Assembly: GCF_016767175.1 (NCBI RefSeq)
Contig: NZ_CP068564.1
Coordinates: forward strand, 806,001-870,000
DNA length: 64,000 nt
Direction of reading: 5' to 3'
DNA from: Keratinibaculum paraultunense
GTDB lineage: Bacteria > Bacillota > Clostridia > Tissierellales > Tepidimicrobiaceae
The first letter of the stretch is position 1. Each line of letters begins with the position of its first letter. Below are positions 55,633 through 64,000 of this stretch, piece after piece. The notes under the pieces were generated by a model. That model made no database searches. It was not told the origin of the DNA and saw nothing but the letters and a program-made list of their open reading frames with translations. The position numbers and the translations under genes are program-made.

Positions 55633-56082
55633 TTGGAGAATATGAATAAGAAAGAGTATCAAAAATATGCTGAAAGGAAAGTACCTAAACCGACTTATTT
55701 TAAAAATATAATATATGCTTTTATAATTGGTGGTACAATATGTATATTTGGACAGATTATAATGAATATGCTGTATAAATTTGGTTTAGATGAAAAATTA
55801 GTAGCTGCAGGTACCTCAATTATACTTGTATTTGTAGGTTCTTTTTTAACTGGAATAGGAGTTTATGATGAGATTGCAAAAGTAGGAGGGGCTGGAGCTG
55901 CTATACCTATAACAGGTTTTGCTAATTCTATAGTATCACCAGCCATGGAATTTAAACGAGAAGGATTCATATTTGGTGTAGCAGCTAGAATGTTCAATAT
56001 CGCTGGACCTGTATTGGTATACGGAATAGGAAGTTCTATTATTGTTGGGATTTTATACTTAATTTTTACTAAAGGTAGGTGA
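55633..56082 (+). CDS. spoVAC: Stage V sporulation protein AC
   Basis: SpoVAC is a mechanosensitive-like channel subunit for dipicolinic acid. The 149-residue product has a polar N-terminus and about four helices, with GGTICIFGQIIMNMLYKFG, GVYDEIAKVGGAGAAIPITGFANSIVSPAMEFKREGFIFG, diagnostic of SpoVAC. TTG at 55633 has AGGAGGG at 55618-55624 with 8-bp spacing; the GTG at 55624 overlaps that site. Confidence 0.94.
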   Translation: MENMNKKEYQKYAERKVPKPTYFKNIIYAFIIGGTICIFGQIIMNMLYKFGLDEKLVAAGTSIILVFVGSFLTGIGVYDEIAKVGGAGAAIPITGFANSIVSPAMEFKREGFIFGVAARMFNIAGPVLVYGIGSSIIVGILYLIFTKGR

Positions 56083-56086
56083 TAAA

Positions 56087-57106
56087 ATGGCTGAGAAAAG
56101 GATTGGTTTACAAACGGTAAAATTATTGAATCCTCCTTCTATAATAGGTGCTTATACAATAGTGGGTCCTAAAGAAGGAGAAGGTCCTTTAAAAGATTAT
56201 TTCGATGTTGTTTTAGAAGATGATATGTGGGGACAAGAATCTTTTGAAAAATCTGAAGTAAAGATACAAGAAGAAGCAATAAAAGGTGCAATTTTAAAAG
56301 CTAATCTTTCTCCTAATGATATACAATATATTTTTTCAGGTGACTTACTAAATCAAATAAGCACATCTTCATATACAGCAAGACAATTAAATATAGCATA
56401 TTTTGGTTTATATGGAGCCTGTTCTACGATGATAGAGTCTTTAAGTTTAGGATCAATGGTGATAGACGGAGGTTTTGCTGATAAAGTAGTTTGTGCTACA
56501 TCTAGCCATTTTAGTTCTGCAGAACGTCAATTTAGATTTCCGTTGGAATATGGTAGCCAAAGACCTTTTTCGTCCCAATGGACTGTGACTGGAGCAGGAG
56601 CCACTGTTATATCATCGTCTGGGAATGGGCCATATATAACTTATATAACAACTGGCAAAATAATGGATTTTGGGATTAAGGATACTAATAATATGGGAGG
56701 TGCAATGGCTCCAGCAGCAATAGATACTATTTCTCAGCATTTTAAAGACACGGGATATACTCCTGATGATTATGATTTAATAATTACTGGAGATTTAGGA
56801 TTAGTTGGTAAAAAGATAGTATTGGAGTTAATGAAAAAGAGTGGATATGATCTTTCTAAAAACTATTCAGATTGTGGGATAAAAATATTTGATGGGGTAG
56901 AGCAAGATACTCATGCTGGAGGCAGCGGATGTGGATGTGTAGCTGTTGTATTGAATGGATATATCTATAAAGAAATGTTGAAGAAAAATTTAAATAGAGT
57001 ATTGGTAGTAGCAACTGGAGCTTTACATTCTCCTATTACTGTATTACAAGGAGAATCTATACCGGGAATTGCTCATGCCATAACTGTAGATAATTTAATA
57101 GATTAA
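56087..57106 (+). CDS. spoVAD: Stage V sporulation protein AD
   Basis: SpoVAD has a thiolase fold and binds dipicolinic acid. The 339-residue product has GPKEGEGPLKDYFD, YFGLYGACSTMIESL, ATSSHFSSAERQFRFPLEYGSQRP, VTGAGATV and THAGGSGCGCVAVVL, including the family Cys residues. ATG at 56087 lies 4 bp after spoVAC, behind TAGGTGATA. Confidence 0.96.
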   Translation: MAEKRIGLQTVKLLNPPSIIGAYTIVGPKEGEGPLKDYFDVVLEDDMWGQESFEKSEVKIQEEAIKGAILKANLSPNDIQYIFSGDLLNQISTSSYTARQLNIAYFGLYGACSTMIESLSLGSMVIDGGFADKVVCATSSHFSSAERQFRFPLEYGSQRPFSSQWTVTGAGATVISSSGNGPYITYITTGKIMDFGIKDTNNMGGAMAPAAIDTISQHFKDTGYTPDDYDLIITGDLGLVGKKIVLELMKKSGYDLSKNYSDCGIKIFDGVEQDTHAGGSGCGCVAVVLNGYIYKEMLKKNLNRVLVVATGALHSPITVLQGESIPGIAHAITVDNLID

Positions 57107-57118
57107 GGAGGGATGATA

Positions 57119-57475
57119 TTGGAGTATTTAAAAGCATTTGTTATAGGAGGGTTAATTTGTGCAATAGGTCAGATACTTTTGGATACTACTAAATTTACTC
57201 CAGCTCATATTTTAGTTATCTTTTTAATATCAGGGGTATTATTAGGGGCTGTAGGTTTATATGAACCATTAGTAAAATTTGCAGAAGCAGGGGCAACAGT
57301 ACCCATATCTGGTTTTGGTTATACACTTAGTAAAGGAGCAATAGAAGGTGTAAAATCAAAAGGAATAATAGGGGCTTTTATAGGAGGGTTAGAGGCTACA
57401 GCAGGAGGGATTGCTGCTGCTATAATGTTTGGATATATTATGGCTATAGTATCAGAGCCTAAAACAAAGGGCTAA
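57119..57475 (+). CDS. spoVAE: Stage V sporulation protein AE
   Basis: SpoVAE (the SpoVAEB-type membrane protein) completes the dipicolinic acid channel. The 118-residue product has about four helices, with EYLKAFVIGGLICAIGQILLDTTKFTPAHILV, GVLLGAVGLYEPLVKFAEAGATVPISGFGYTL, typical of the family. TTG at 57119 is 6 bp after AAGGAGGG; an ATG at 57113 touches the site. No spoVAF or germination receptor gene follows. The stop codon is inside the terminator shared with the penicillin-binding protein gene. Confidence 0.93.
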   Translation: MEYLKAFVIGGLICAIGQILLDTTKFTPAHILVIFLISGVLLGAVGLYEPLVKFAEAGATVPISGFGYTLSKGAIEGVKSKGIIGAFIGGLEATAGGIAAAIMFGYIMAIVSEPKTKG

Positions 57476-57496
57476 GGGAATATTCCCTTAGCCCTT
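57467..57496. terminator. Bidirectional terminator shared by spoVAE and the penicillin-binding protein gene
   Basis: A perfect 30-bp palindrome whose arms begin AAGGGCTAAGGGAA (57467-57480) and TTCCCTTAGCCCTT (57483-57496). It overlaps the stop codons of both converging genes, spoVAE at 57473-57475 and the PBP gene at 57495-57497. Confidence 0.85.
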
Positions 57497-60400
57497 AAGT
57501 ATTATTATCTTCATTGATATTTTCATCATCTTTTTTATTATCTTTTTTTGGAAATTTTTCTATATCTTTGTTATTATCTTTTTCATCATCTTTTCGTGGG
57601 AAATCCTCAATATCTTCAATACCTTCTTTATCTTCTTCTTCATTATCCTTTTCATTATCTTCTTCATCTTCTTCATTTTCTAAAAATTCTTCAATAGCAT
57701 TTTTTTCATCATGTACGTCGCATATTTCAGTTGGTGCAGTATATTGATAATCAGCAGGTATTATGCCATTATGGTCTTTTGGGTTATAAGGCGGTTCTCT
57801 TTTTATAAATATTCTTGTGCTAATATATTCTTTAGGGCAGTATTTATTTGCAATTTTACCAGTAGTTGTGTCAATCTCAAGTTCTACATGAGTTTCGCAA
57901 AATTCTATAGGCTGAGTTCCTTGGACAAATATTTCTGTGATTACAGTACTACCTCTAGGATCATGTTTACATAGTTCCGTTGGTAATTTTCCTGATTGAG
58001 AACATACATTCAAGGAAACTATATTAGCAGGTTGTTCAAATTTTTTATTTTCTAAACCATCATGAACTCTAGTCATAATAATTTTCCACAGTTGTGCTGC
58101 TATAGAACTACCTTGGTTTAATTTTATTTGTGGTGAATCATTACCTATCCAAACACCAGTTACATAATAAGGTGTAAATCCTACAAACCATGCATCTGCT
58201 TTATCTTGAGTAGTACCTGTTTTACCAGCTGTAGTCATGTTTGGAATTTGTGCTCTACCAGCAATACCATTAGTAACAGTTGTTCTTAATATATCTGACA
58301 TTATATAAGCTACTTCAGGTGATACTACTGTATTTTCCTCTGGAGTATTATCTATTAATAAATTATCATTTTTATCTAGTATTTTAGTGAAAGTTATAGG
58401 CTTTATATATGTTCCAGAATTAGCAATGGAACCATAAGCTGCAGTCATTTCTAAAGGCGTAATCCCCTTGCTCATTCCCCCTAAACCTAATGCTGAGAGA
58501 TTTTCGTCATTGTTTACACTATTTTCTGCAGATGTTATAAAGTTATCTTTTGTTGGGTCATTATTATTGATGATTCCCATTCTGCCTAAATATTCCATAG
58601 AAGTTTGTATTCCAATTTCTTCTAATACCTTTACTGAATTTACATTTACTGATTGTTCAACTGATTTTCTCAAAGTATGAATACCTCTATATCCAGAATA
58701 CCAGTTGTTAGGCCATAATTCACCTGCATCATTATAATGAGGTATATCATCAATAGAACTTGCTGCAGTAAAGCCATTATCTAATGCTGGCAAATAGACA
58801 GATAATGGTTTTATAGTGGAACCTGGTTGCCTAGGTGCAGAAGTAGCTCTATTGAGAACTTGTAATCCTTCTACATTTCTACCTCCAACTAAAGCTTTAA
58901 TTTCACCTGTTCTATAGTCCATTATTACAGTTGCTGATTGAGGTTGTGCTATTCCTTCTTTATGCCTATAAAAATATTTCTCATTTATCAATAAATCTCC
59001 ATTTTCAGAAATAGAGTAAAAATCTGGATTATTTTCAAGAAATTTATTGGATATTATAATTGTTTTATCTTCTTCATTAATAGAAAATTCTTTTTCAGGT
59101 AAAACCAAAGTTCCTACTCTGTGAGTTACTAAATTTTTACGATTGTCAATATGGTAATAATCAGCTATTTCAATATTATTTTTATAAGGTGTAAGTTTTT
59201 TGTTTTTTAATATTAATTGACCATTAGTCAGTTCAAAAGTATTTTTTTCAATTATTAAATTGAAATTTTCATCTAATAGATGTTCTTGTTTATAAAAAAT
59301 AACATTATTCCTTTCATCAATTATATCTTGTGTGCTATTCAATCTCCATGAGATAAAAGCTGGTCCTTTTATATTATCTGGATTTCCTAATAATACTTCA
59401 GTAAAATTATTATATACATCTTCCAATTGTCGTTGTAGTTCTACATCCATGGTGGAATATATTTTAAGACCACCAGTATATAATTCTTCTTCCGCTTCTT
59501 CCTTAGAATACCCCAATTCTTCCATTAATACTTCAATTACTTGTACTTTAATATAATCGTTAAAGTATGAGGATATGCCTTGAATTTTCTTTTGTCCAGG
59601 TTTTATCTTAGAACGAATATCCTCGTTTAAAGCTTCATTATATTCTTCTTCTGTGATTTTGCCTAATTCTAACATTTTTTTCAATACAATTCTTTGTCGT
59701 TTTATTGCTTCTTCATTAAATACAGCAATATATTTTTCTCCTAACGAATCTATTTGTCCTACTTCTATATGCTTTTCAGCATCGAATTCTTCTGGGGGTA
59801 TAGTTTTATATAAGGCATATTTTGAAGGACTTTTAATAATACCAGCTAATACAGCAGATTCTGCAATGGTCAAATCTTCCACATTTTTAGAAAAATAAGT
59901 TTGAGCTGCTTCTTGAACCCCATATGCTCCTTGACCTAAGAATATTCTATTTAGATAGGCTTCTAAAATTTGATCCTTGGTCAATACTTTTTCTATTTGT
60001 AAAGCTAAATATGCTTCTTTTATTTTTCGATCAAGTTTTTTTTCGTTGGTAAGGTATAGATTCTTAGCTAACTGTTGGGTGATAGTGCTAGCACCTCTTA
60101 CAATGTGTCCTGCCTTAATATTATCAATGGTTGCTTTTATAATTCCTTTAGGGTCTACGCCTATATGCTTATAGAAACGTTCATCTTCAATTGCTATAAA
60201 AGCATCTTTTAAATGTTCAGGCATTTGTTCTATACTTACTATAGTTCTATACTCTTTAGTTTGAATTTTTTCTATAATGTTTCCATTTTGATCAAGAATA
60301 AAAGAAGTTTGATTTAACAAATCACTGATGTTAGTTGGATCTATTTCAGGAGCTTCTTTAGCTATAGCTATTACAACACCAACAGTAGCTCCTAATGTAA

Positions 60401-60512
60401 TTACTATTATTAAAAGTAATACAATTAAAAATATTTTTAATCCCTTTTTCTCTTTCTTATCTTTCTTATTTTTATTCTTTTTATTTTGTGTATTCTTGTT
60501 ATCCTCTGACAT
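57495..60512 (-). CDS. Class A penicillin-binding protein (PBP1A type)
   Basis: Bifunctional peptidoglycan glycosyltransferase and transpeptidase of 1005 residues. It has a basic N-terminal tail, one membrane helix (25-50), a glycosyltransferase domain (about 75-260, EDERFYKH with catalytic Glu and STITQQLAKNLYL), a linker and outer domain to about 530, and a transpeptidase domain with S565 in STIK, SVN near 620 and KTGT near 764. The last 90 residues are an acidic/Lys low-complexity tail rich in Glu, Asp, Asn and Lys. The acidic tail is long but not unusual in Clostridia. It is divergent from yunB and has its own promoter. Confidence 0.95.
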   Translation of the reverse strand: MSEDNKNTQNKKNKNKKDKKEKKGLKIFLIVLLLIIVITLGATVGVVIAIAKEAPEIDPTNISDLLNQTSFILDQNGNIIEKIQTKEYRTIVSIEQMPEHLKDAFIAIEDERFYKHIGVDPKGIIKATIDNIKAGHIVRGASTITQQLAKNLYLTNEKKLDRKIKEAYLALQIEKVLTKDQILEAYLNRIFLGQGAYGVQEAAQTYFSKNVEDLTIAESAVLAGIIKSPSKYALYKTIPPEEFDAEKHIEVGQIDSLGEKYIAVFNEEAIKRQRIVLKKMLELGKITEEEYNEALNEDIRSKIKPGQKKIQGISSYFNDYIKVQVIEVLMEELGYSKEEAEEELYTGGLKIYSTMDVELQRQLEDVYNNFTEVLLGNPDNIKGPAFISWRLNSTQDIIDERNNVIFYKQEHLLDENFNLIIEKNTFELTNGQLILKNKKLTPYKNNIEIADYYHIDNRKNLVTHRVGTLVLPEKEFSINEEDKTIIISNKFLENNPDFYSISENGDLLINEKYFYRHKEGIAQPQSATVIMDYRTGEIKALVGGRNVEGLQVLNRATSAPRQPGSTIKPLSVYLPALDNGFTAASSIDDIPHYNDAGELWPNNWYSGYRGIHTLRKSVEQSVNVNSVKVLEEIGIQTSMEYLGRMGIINNNDPTKDNFITSAENSVNNDENLSALGLGGMSKGITPLEMTAAYGSIANSGTYIKPITFTKILDKNDNLLIDNTPEENTVVSPEVAYIMSDILRTTVTNGIAGRAQIPNMTTAGKTGTTQDKADAWFVGFTPYYVTGVWIGNDSPQIKLNQGSSIAAQLWKIIMTRVHDGLENKKFEQPANIVSLNVCSQSGKLPTELCKHDPRGSTVITEIFVQGTQPIEFCETHVELEIDTTTGKIANKYCPKEYISTRIFIKREPPYNPKDHNGIIPADYQYTAPTEICDVHDEKNAIEEFLENEEDEEDNEKDNEEEDKEGIEDIEDFPRKDDEKDNNKDIEKFPKKDNKKDDENINEDNNT

Positions 60513-60553
60513 ATAAATACCTCCTTGATTAAGAAAAGGTAGTAAACAAATTA

Positions 60554-60582
60554 ATTATATCATACAAATAAGACAATGTGAA
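60554..60582 (-). promoter_or_regulatory. Predicted sigma-A promoter for the penicillin-binding protein gene
   Basis: On the minus strand TTCACA (-35, plus-strand 60577-60582), a 17-bp spacer and TATAAT (60554-60559) with TG one base before it, giving an extended -10 box. Confidence 0.65.
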
Positions 60583-60684
60583 CAATTTCATATTTTAAAG
60601 CAAGATAAATCAAGTTTCTATTAAAAATTTTTGTTTTGTAATTTATTCTTATAATAGCATAATATATATTAGGAGGAGTAAAAA

Positions 60685-61338
60685 TTGAAATATTATATTA
60701 GTTTATTGAAAAAAAAACGTTGTTTAATATGGATTATTGCCTTATTGATAATAGGTATATACCTATTTAGATATATAGATAAAAATATAAAACCCACCGT
60801 TGTAGCAATATCTGAAGTTAGAGCAAGATCAGTTACAACTCAAGCGATTAATGATACTATAAAAAATAAAATAAAAAAGGATATAAATTATAATGATTTA
60901 ATATTTGTTAAATATGATAATGAAGGAAGAGTGACTTTAATGCAAGCCAATACTATACTTATGAATAGTATTGCTTCAGAGGTAGCTATAGAGGTTCAAG
61001 AACAGTTGATGGAGATGTCACAATCTGATATAAAAGTACCATTAAGTAATGCTTTTGATACTCAAATAATAAATTTACCTAGTATAAATGTAAGAATTAT
61101 ACCCCAAGGTTCTGTATCAGTAGATTTTGCTACGGAATTTGAATCTTCAGGAATAAACCAAACTAGACATAGAATTTATATAATAGTGGTTACAGATATA
61201 AAGATGATTGTCCCTTTAGTATCAGAAAACTTAAGGATCACTACTAATATTCCTATTGCTGAAACTATTATAGTTGGAGATGTACCAGAACAATATATAA
61301 ATGTTCCTAGAGATGATTTACTAAAGATAATTAGATAA
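60685..61338 (+). CDS. yunB: Sporulation protein YunB
   Basis: YunB is a membrane-anchored sporulation protein of unknown action, made under sigma-E in Bacillus. The 217-residue product has a basic start, one membrane helix (about 13-31) and an outer domain with SEVRARSVTTQAINDTI, DLIFVKYDNEGRVTLMQANTILMN, INLPSINVRIIPQGSVSVDF, typical of the family, ending PEQYINVPRDDLLKI. TTG at 60685 follows AGGAGGAG. A CATAATAT at 60658 with an AT-rich region upstream could be a sigma-E -10 box, weakly supported. Confidence 0.9.
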   Translation: MKYYISLLKKKRCLIWIIALLIIGIYLFRYIDKNIKPTVVAISEVRARSVTTQAINDTIKNKIKKDINYNDLIFVKYDNEGRVTLMQANTILMNSIASEVAIEVQEQLMEMSQSDIKVPLSNAFDTQIINLPSINVRIIPQGSVSVDFATEFESSGINQTRHRIYIIVVTDIKMIVPLVSENLRITTNIPIAETIIVGDVPEQYINVPRDDLLKIIR

Positions 61339-61351
61339 AATTTTAATATGA

Positions 61352-61360
61352 TGGTATAAT
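61352..61360 (+). promoter_or_regulatory. Extended -10 promoter element for hflX
   Basis: TGGTATAAT (TGnTATAAT), 42 bp before the hflX start. No clear -35 box. Confidence 0.5.
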
Positions 61361-61401
61361 ATACTAAAGACATAGACTATTTAAATATATGAAAGGGTGA
61401 T

Positions 61402-62688
61402 ATGTTGACGGAGAAAAATAGCAAAAGGGAAAGGGCTTTAATAGTAGGAGTTAAATTGATTACAGACACTGTAGATATAGATAATTCTATGGATGAATTA
61501 GAGAAATTGGTCAATGCTGCTGGTGGTGTAGTTGTATCAAGAATTGTTCAAAAGAGAGATGCAATAGATACAGCATATTTTATTGGAAAGGGAAAAGCAC
61601 AAGAGATAAAAAATTATTGCGAGGAACTTGATATTGAGCTGGTGGTATTTAATGATGAATTATCTGGTGCTCAGATTAGGAATTTAGAAAAAATTATTGA
61701 TAGAAAAATAGTTGACAGAACCAATTTAATATTGGATATATTTGCTAATAGAGCTAAATCTAAAGAAGGTAAACTTCAAGTAAAATTAGCCCAACTAAAA
61801 TATAGGCTTCCTAGGCTAGTGGGATTTAGGGATTATTTATCAAGAGAAGGGGGAGGTATTGGAACAAGGGGTCCAGGAGAACAGAAATTGGAAACAGATA
61901 GACGTCATATATTGAGAGAAATTAATAATATTGAAAAAGCCTTAAAAGATGCAGAAAAGGCAAGAAGTATTAAACGAAAGAGAAGAGAGAAATCCAACCT
62001 TCCAATAGTTGCTTTAGTAGGATATACTAATGCAGGAAAATCAACTTTAATGAATAGATTAATAGAGACAGATGATAAAACAAATAGAAATAAAAAAGTA
62101 TTTGTATATGATATGTTATTTGCTACTTTGGATACTTCCTTAAGAAGGGGAAGATTGCCCAACGGACAGCCATTTTTGATTACTGATACTGTAGGTTTTG
62201 TGAGTAAACTTCCTACTCACCTGATAGAAGCTTTTAAAGGAACTTTAGAAGAAGTAAAGTATGCGGATTTACTTCTGCATGTTGTAGATGCCTCCAATTC
62301 AGATTTAGATATACAAATTAAGACCACTTATAATATATTAAAAGAATTAGAAGTGTTAGATAAACCTATAATTACTGTATTCAATAAGATGGATAAGACA
62401 AATATTGAGGATTTAATATACGATACTAGATATGTAGATAAGGAAATATTTATATCTAGTAGAGAACATACTAATTTGGATGAATTATTAAATATGATTG
62501 AAAAAAGTTTACCTCAAAAATACAAAAAAGTTGATTTAATGATCCCTTATAATAGGCAAAGCTTAGTAAATTACTTTTTAGATAATTATGAAGTAGATCA
62601 TATAGAATATTTAATAGAAGGTACTAGAATTAATTTAAGTATTAATCAAATAGATTTTGAAAGATATTCAAAGTATATTTCATGCTAA
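61402..62688 (+). CDS. hflX: GTPase HflX
   Basis: Ribosome-splitting GTPase that rescues stalled ribosomes under heat or stress. The 428 residues have the HflX domain (DTAYFIGKGKAQEI, LSGAQIRNLEKIIDRKIVDRTNLILDIFANRAKSKEGKLQVKLAQLKYRLPRL, GGGIGTRGPGEQKLETDRR) and a G domain with VGYTNAGKST (P-loop near 212), DTVGFVSKLP and NKMDK. ATG at 61402 follows AAAGGG at short spacing; TTG at 61405 is a possible alternative. It has a promoter of its own. Confidence 0.96.
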   Translation: MLTEKNSKRERALIVGVKLITDTVDIDNSMDELEKLVNAAGGVVVSRIVQKRDAIDTAYFIGKGKAQEIKNYCEELDIELVVFNDELSGAQIRNLEKIIDRKIVDRTNLILDIFANRAKSKEGKLQVKLAQLKYRLPRLVGFRDYLSREGGGIGTRGPGEQKLETDRRHILREINNIEKALKDAEKARSIKRKRREKSNLPIVALVGYTNAGKSTLMNRLIETDDKTNRNKKVFVYDMLFATLDTSLRRGRLPNGQPFLITDTVGFVSKLPTHLIEAFKGTLEEVKYADLLLHVVDASNSDLDIQIKTTYNILKELEVLDKPIITVFNKMDKTNIEDLIYDTRYVDKEIFISSREHTNLDELLNMIEKSLPQKYKKVDLMIPYNRQSLVNYFLDNYEVDHIEYLIEGTRINLSINQIDFERYSKYISC

Positions 62689-62782
62689 TATTTTTTAATT
62701 GAATGTATTTATTAAAAACTAATTGAATAATTAGTTAAAGTTGGGTATTATAATAATAAGAAAATAAAGGAGGCTGGTTCCA

Positions 62783-63223
62783 ATGATTGTAAGAAACTGT
62801 GCAGGTGGAGTGGTTTTTGCTGGGAATAAAGTATTTATTCTAAAAAATGATAAAGATCAATGGGTACTACCTAAAGGGAAAATTCGTAATGGTTCTCTTC
62901 CAACAGATACGGCAATAAGTCGTATTAAGTATGAAACAGGCATAAATGCCAACATTGTTTCAACTGCTGGAGAAACCAATTACGAATTTTTTTCTTTATC
63001 AAGAAAACAAGAAGTATACAACAAAATCATATGGTATATAATGGAGACTGATACTTCGGATTATAATATTAATAAGGATGAAGGATTTAAAGATGGTGGT
63101 TTTTATCCCATAGATGAAGCTATTGATATGATAACCCATAGTCAAGATAAATCTTTAGTAAGTTTATCTTATAAAAGATATTTGGAAATAAAGAATGATG
63201 AAATAGATGAAATATATGCTTAA
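62783..63223 (+). CDS. Nudix-fold protein with a degenerate catalytic box
   Basis: A 146-residue protein with the Nudix fold order: IVRNCAGGVVFAGNKVFILKN at the start and QWVLPKGKI before the box. The Nudix signature GX5EX7REUXEEXGU reads GKIRNGSLPTDTAISRIKYETGI: only the two Gly and one of four acidic ligands (the Glu of YET) remain; E, R, E and E are replaced by S, S, R and Y. Hydrolase activity is therefore doubtful and it may bind a nucleotide instead. ATG at 62783 follows AAGGAGG. It sits between hflX and a YigZ gene. Confidence 0.85.
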   Translation: MIVRNCAGGVVFAGNKVFILKNDKDQWVLPKGKIRNGSLPTDTAISRIKYETGINANIVSTAGETNYEFFSLSRKQEVYNKIIWYIMETDTSDYNINKDEGFKDGGFYPIDEAIDMITHSQDKSLVSLSYKRYLEIKNDEIDEIYA

Positions 63224-63249
63224 ATAATATAAAATGAAATTAGTTAAAG

Positions 63250-63289
63250 AGAAGGGTATGTCTTAAAGGATATTATCCCTTCTTTTTTA
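63250..63289 (+). terminator. Terminator after the Nudix-like gene
   Basis: AGAAGGG (63250-63256) pairs with CCCTTCT (63277-63283), loop of 20 bases, then TTTTTT. Confidence 0.7.
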
Positions 63290-63336
63290 TGTTATAATTT
63301 TTTATGTAGTAAAGTTTTGAAAGGAGTTGTATAAAT

Positions 63337-63984
63337 ATGAATAATACATATAGAACTATATATAAATATGGAGAAGATGAGATTATAATAAATAAATCTA
63401 GATTTATAGGATATGCAAAACCTATTGAATTAGAACAAGAGGCTCTTGATTTTATAGAGGAGATAAAATCTAAGCATAAAGATGCAACTCATAATGTTTA
63501 TGCTTATGTTTATGGAAAAGATAATAATATTCAAAGATTTAGCGATGATGGGGAACCTTCGGGAACAGCTGGAATTCCAGTATTAGAAGTGATTAAGAAG
63601 GAAGATCTTCGGAATGTAGTAGTAGTAGTTACTAGATATTTTGGTGGAACAAAGTTAGGTACTGGAGGGCTTATTAGAGCTTATACTAAAGGGGCAAAGA
63701 TAGGATTGGAGTCAGGGATAATAATAGAAAAGGTGCTTCATCATAAATTGAAAATACGAATAGACTATACTCTTTATGGTATGATTGAGAACTATTTGAT
63801 GACTAAAGGTTATTTAATAGATGAAATAGTATATGATGATCAGGTAAATATATATGTGTATGTTAAATATTCAGAATTTAATTTTTTTAAGAAGCAAATA
63901 GTGGATTTAACTAGCGACAATGTAATTATTGAATATATTGATAAAGAATATATACCTATGAAAGATGGGAAAAGATTAAAATAA
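63337..63984 (+). CDS. YigZ/IMPACT family protein
   Basis: YigZ-family protein of 215 residues with an N-terminal UPF0029 domain of the IMPACT type and a C-terminal ferredoxin-like domain. Conserved motifs are KSRFIGYAKPIE, KDATHNVYAYVYGKDNNIQRFSDDGEPSGTAG and VVVTRYFGGTKLGTGGLIRAYTKGA. Eukaryotic IMPACT controls translation; the bacterial role is unproven. ATG at 63337 follows GAAAGGAG. The stop lies 16 bp before the window end. Confidence 0.93.
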   Translation: MNNTYRTIYKYGEDEIIINKSRFIGYAKPIELEQEALDFIEEIKSKHKDATHNVYAYVYGKDNNIQRFSDDGEPSGTAGIPVLEVIKKEDLRNVVVVVTRYFGGTKLGTGGLIRAYTKGAKIGLESGIIIEKVLHHKLKIRIDYTLYGMIENYLMTKGYLIDEIVYDDQVNIYVYVKYSEFNFFKKQIVDLTSDNVIIEYIDKEYIPMKDGKRLK

Positions 63985-64000
63985 AAAAATTGTTATTTTT

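Noticed and set aside
57520-57700. Possible CRISPR or minisatellite in the A/T-rich repeats of the PBP tail
   Set aside because: The pattern is an imperfect codon-level repeat of acidic residues in frame, without regular spacers or identical units.
57514-57747. Plus-strand frame of mostly Ser and Phe opposite the PBP tail
   Set aside because: It is the antisense of the acidic low-complexity tail (GAT/GAA repeats read as ATC/TTC).

Overview
The window is a strongly AT-rich stretch of a Gram-positive, endospore-forming chromosome, most likely an anaerobic member of the Clostridia. A Tissierellales-type organism is my guess but is not proven. Reasons: many TTG and GTG starts behind strong GGAGG ribosome binding sites; sporulation genes throughout (gpr, spoIIP, yqfC, yqfD, spoIIAA-spoIIAB-sigF, spoVAA to spoVAE, yunB); a type A RNase P RNA, which fits Clostridia rather than Bacilli; a T-box, a perfect CIRCE element and a THF riboswitch. 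I see no prophage, insertion sequence, CRISPR array, tRNA or rRNA gene.

Region 1 (1-40 kb) is the conserved low-GC Gram-positive housekeeping block, almost all on the + strand. It holds the comEC 3' end, holA, rpsT (-), gpr, spoIIP, lepB, lepA, hemW, then the CIRCE-controlled heat-shock operon hrcA-grpE-dnaK-dnaJ. Next come prmA-rsmE-mtaB, a HIT protein, rpsU, yqeY, an NfeD protease, floA, yqfC-yqfD-phoH-pgpH-ybeY, a dgkA/PAP2 fusion, a DUF3048 lipoprotein, cdd-era-recO, glyQ-glyS under a T-box, the ccpN-like/ppsR pair, dgt, and dnaG-sigA-trmK-nif3. Gene order largely matches the Bacillus/Clostridium dnaK-to-sigA neighbourhood.

Region 2 (41-52 kb) is looser and more accessory. It has rnpB, then a BlaI repressor with an M56 metallopeptidase receptor behind a double operator. 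After these come a membrane-anchored ComEC-like metallo-beta-lactamase protein, a B12-binding radical SAM enzyme, a THF riboswitch with the folate transporter folT, a PHP phosphoesterase (-), carbamate kinase, a cation diffusion facilitator, a PAP2-type membrane protein and folD.

Region 3 (52.7-57.5 kb) is a compact forespore module: spoIIAA-spoIIAB-sigF, likely from a sigma-H-type promoter, then a 52-residue membrane ORF and spoVAA-AB-AC-AD-AE, likely from a forespore promoter. Region 4 (57.5-64 kb) has a class A penicillin-binding protein on the - strand, yunB, hflX, a degenerate Nudix protein and a YigZ-family protein.

Most of the window is ordinary core genome. The items most worth a second look are the M56 receptor with a large non-penicillin-binding outer domain, the DgkA/PAP2 fusion, the THF riboswitch with a visible translational switch, the exact 21-bp duplication in hrcA, the Nudix protein lacking most of its Nudix box, and a perfect 40-bp palindrome. 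I found no clear undescribed multi-gene system.
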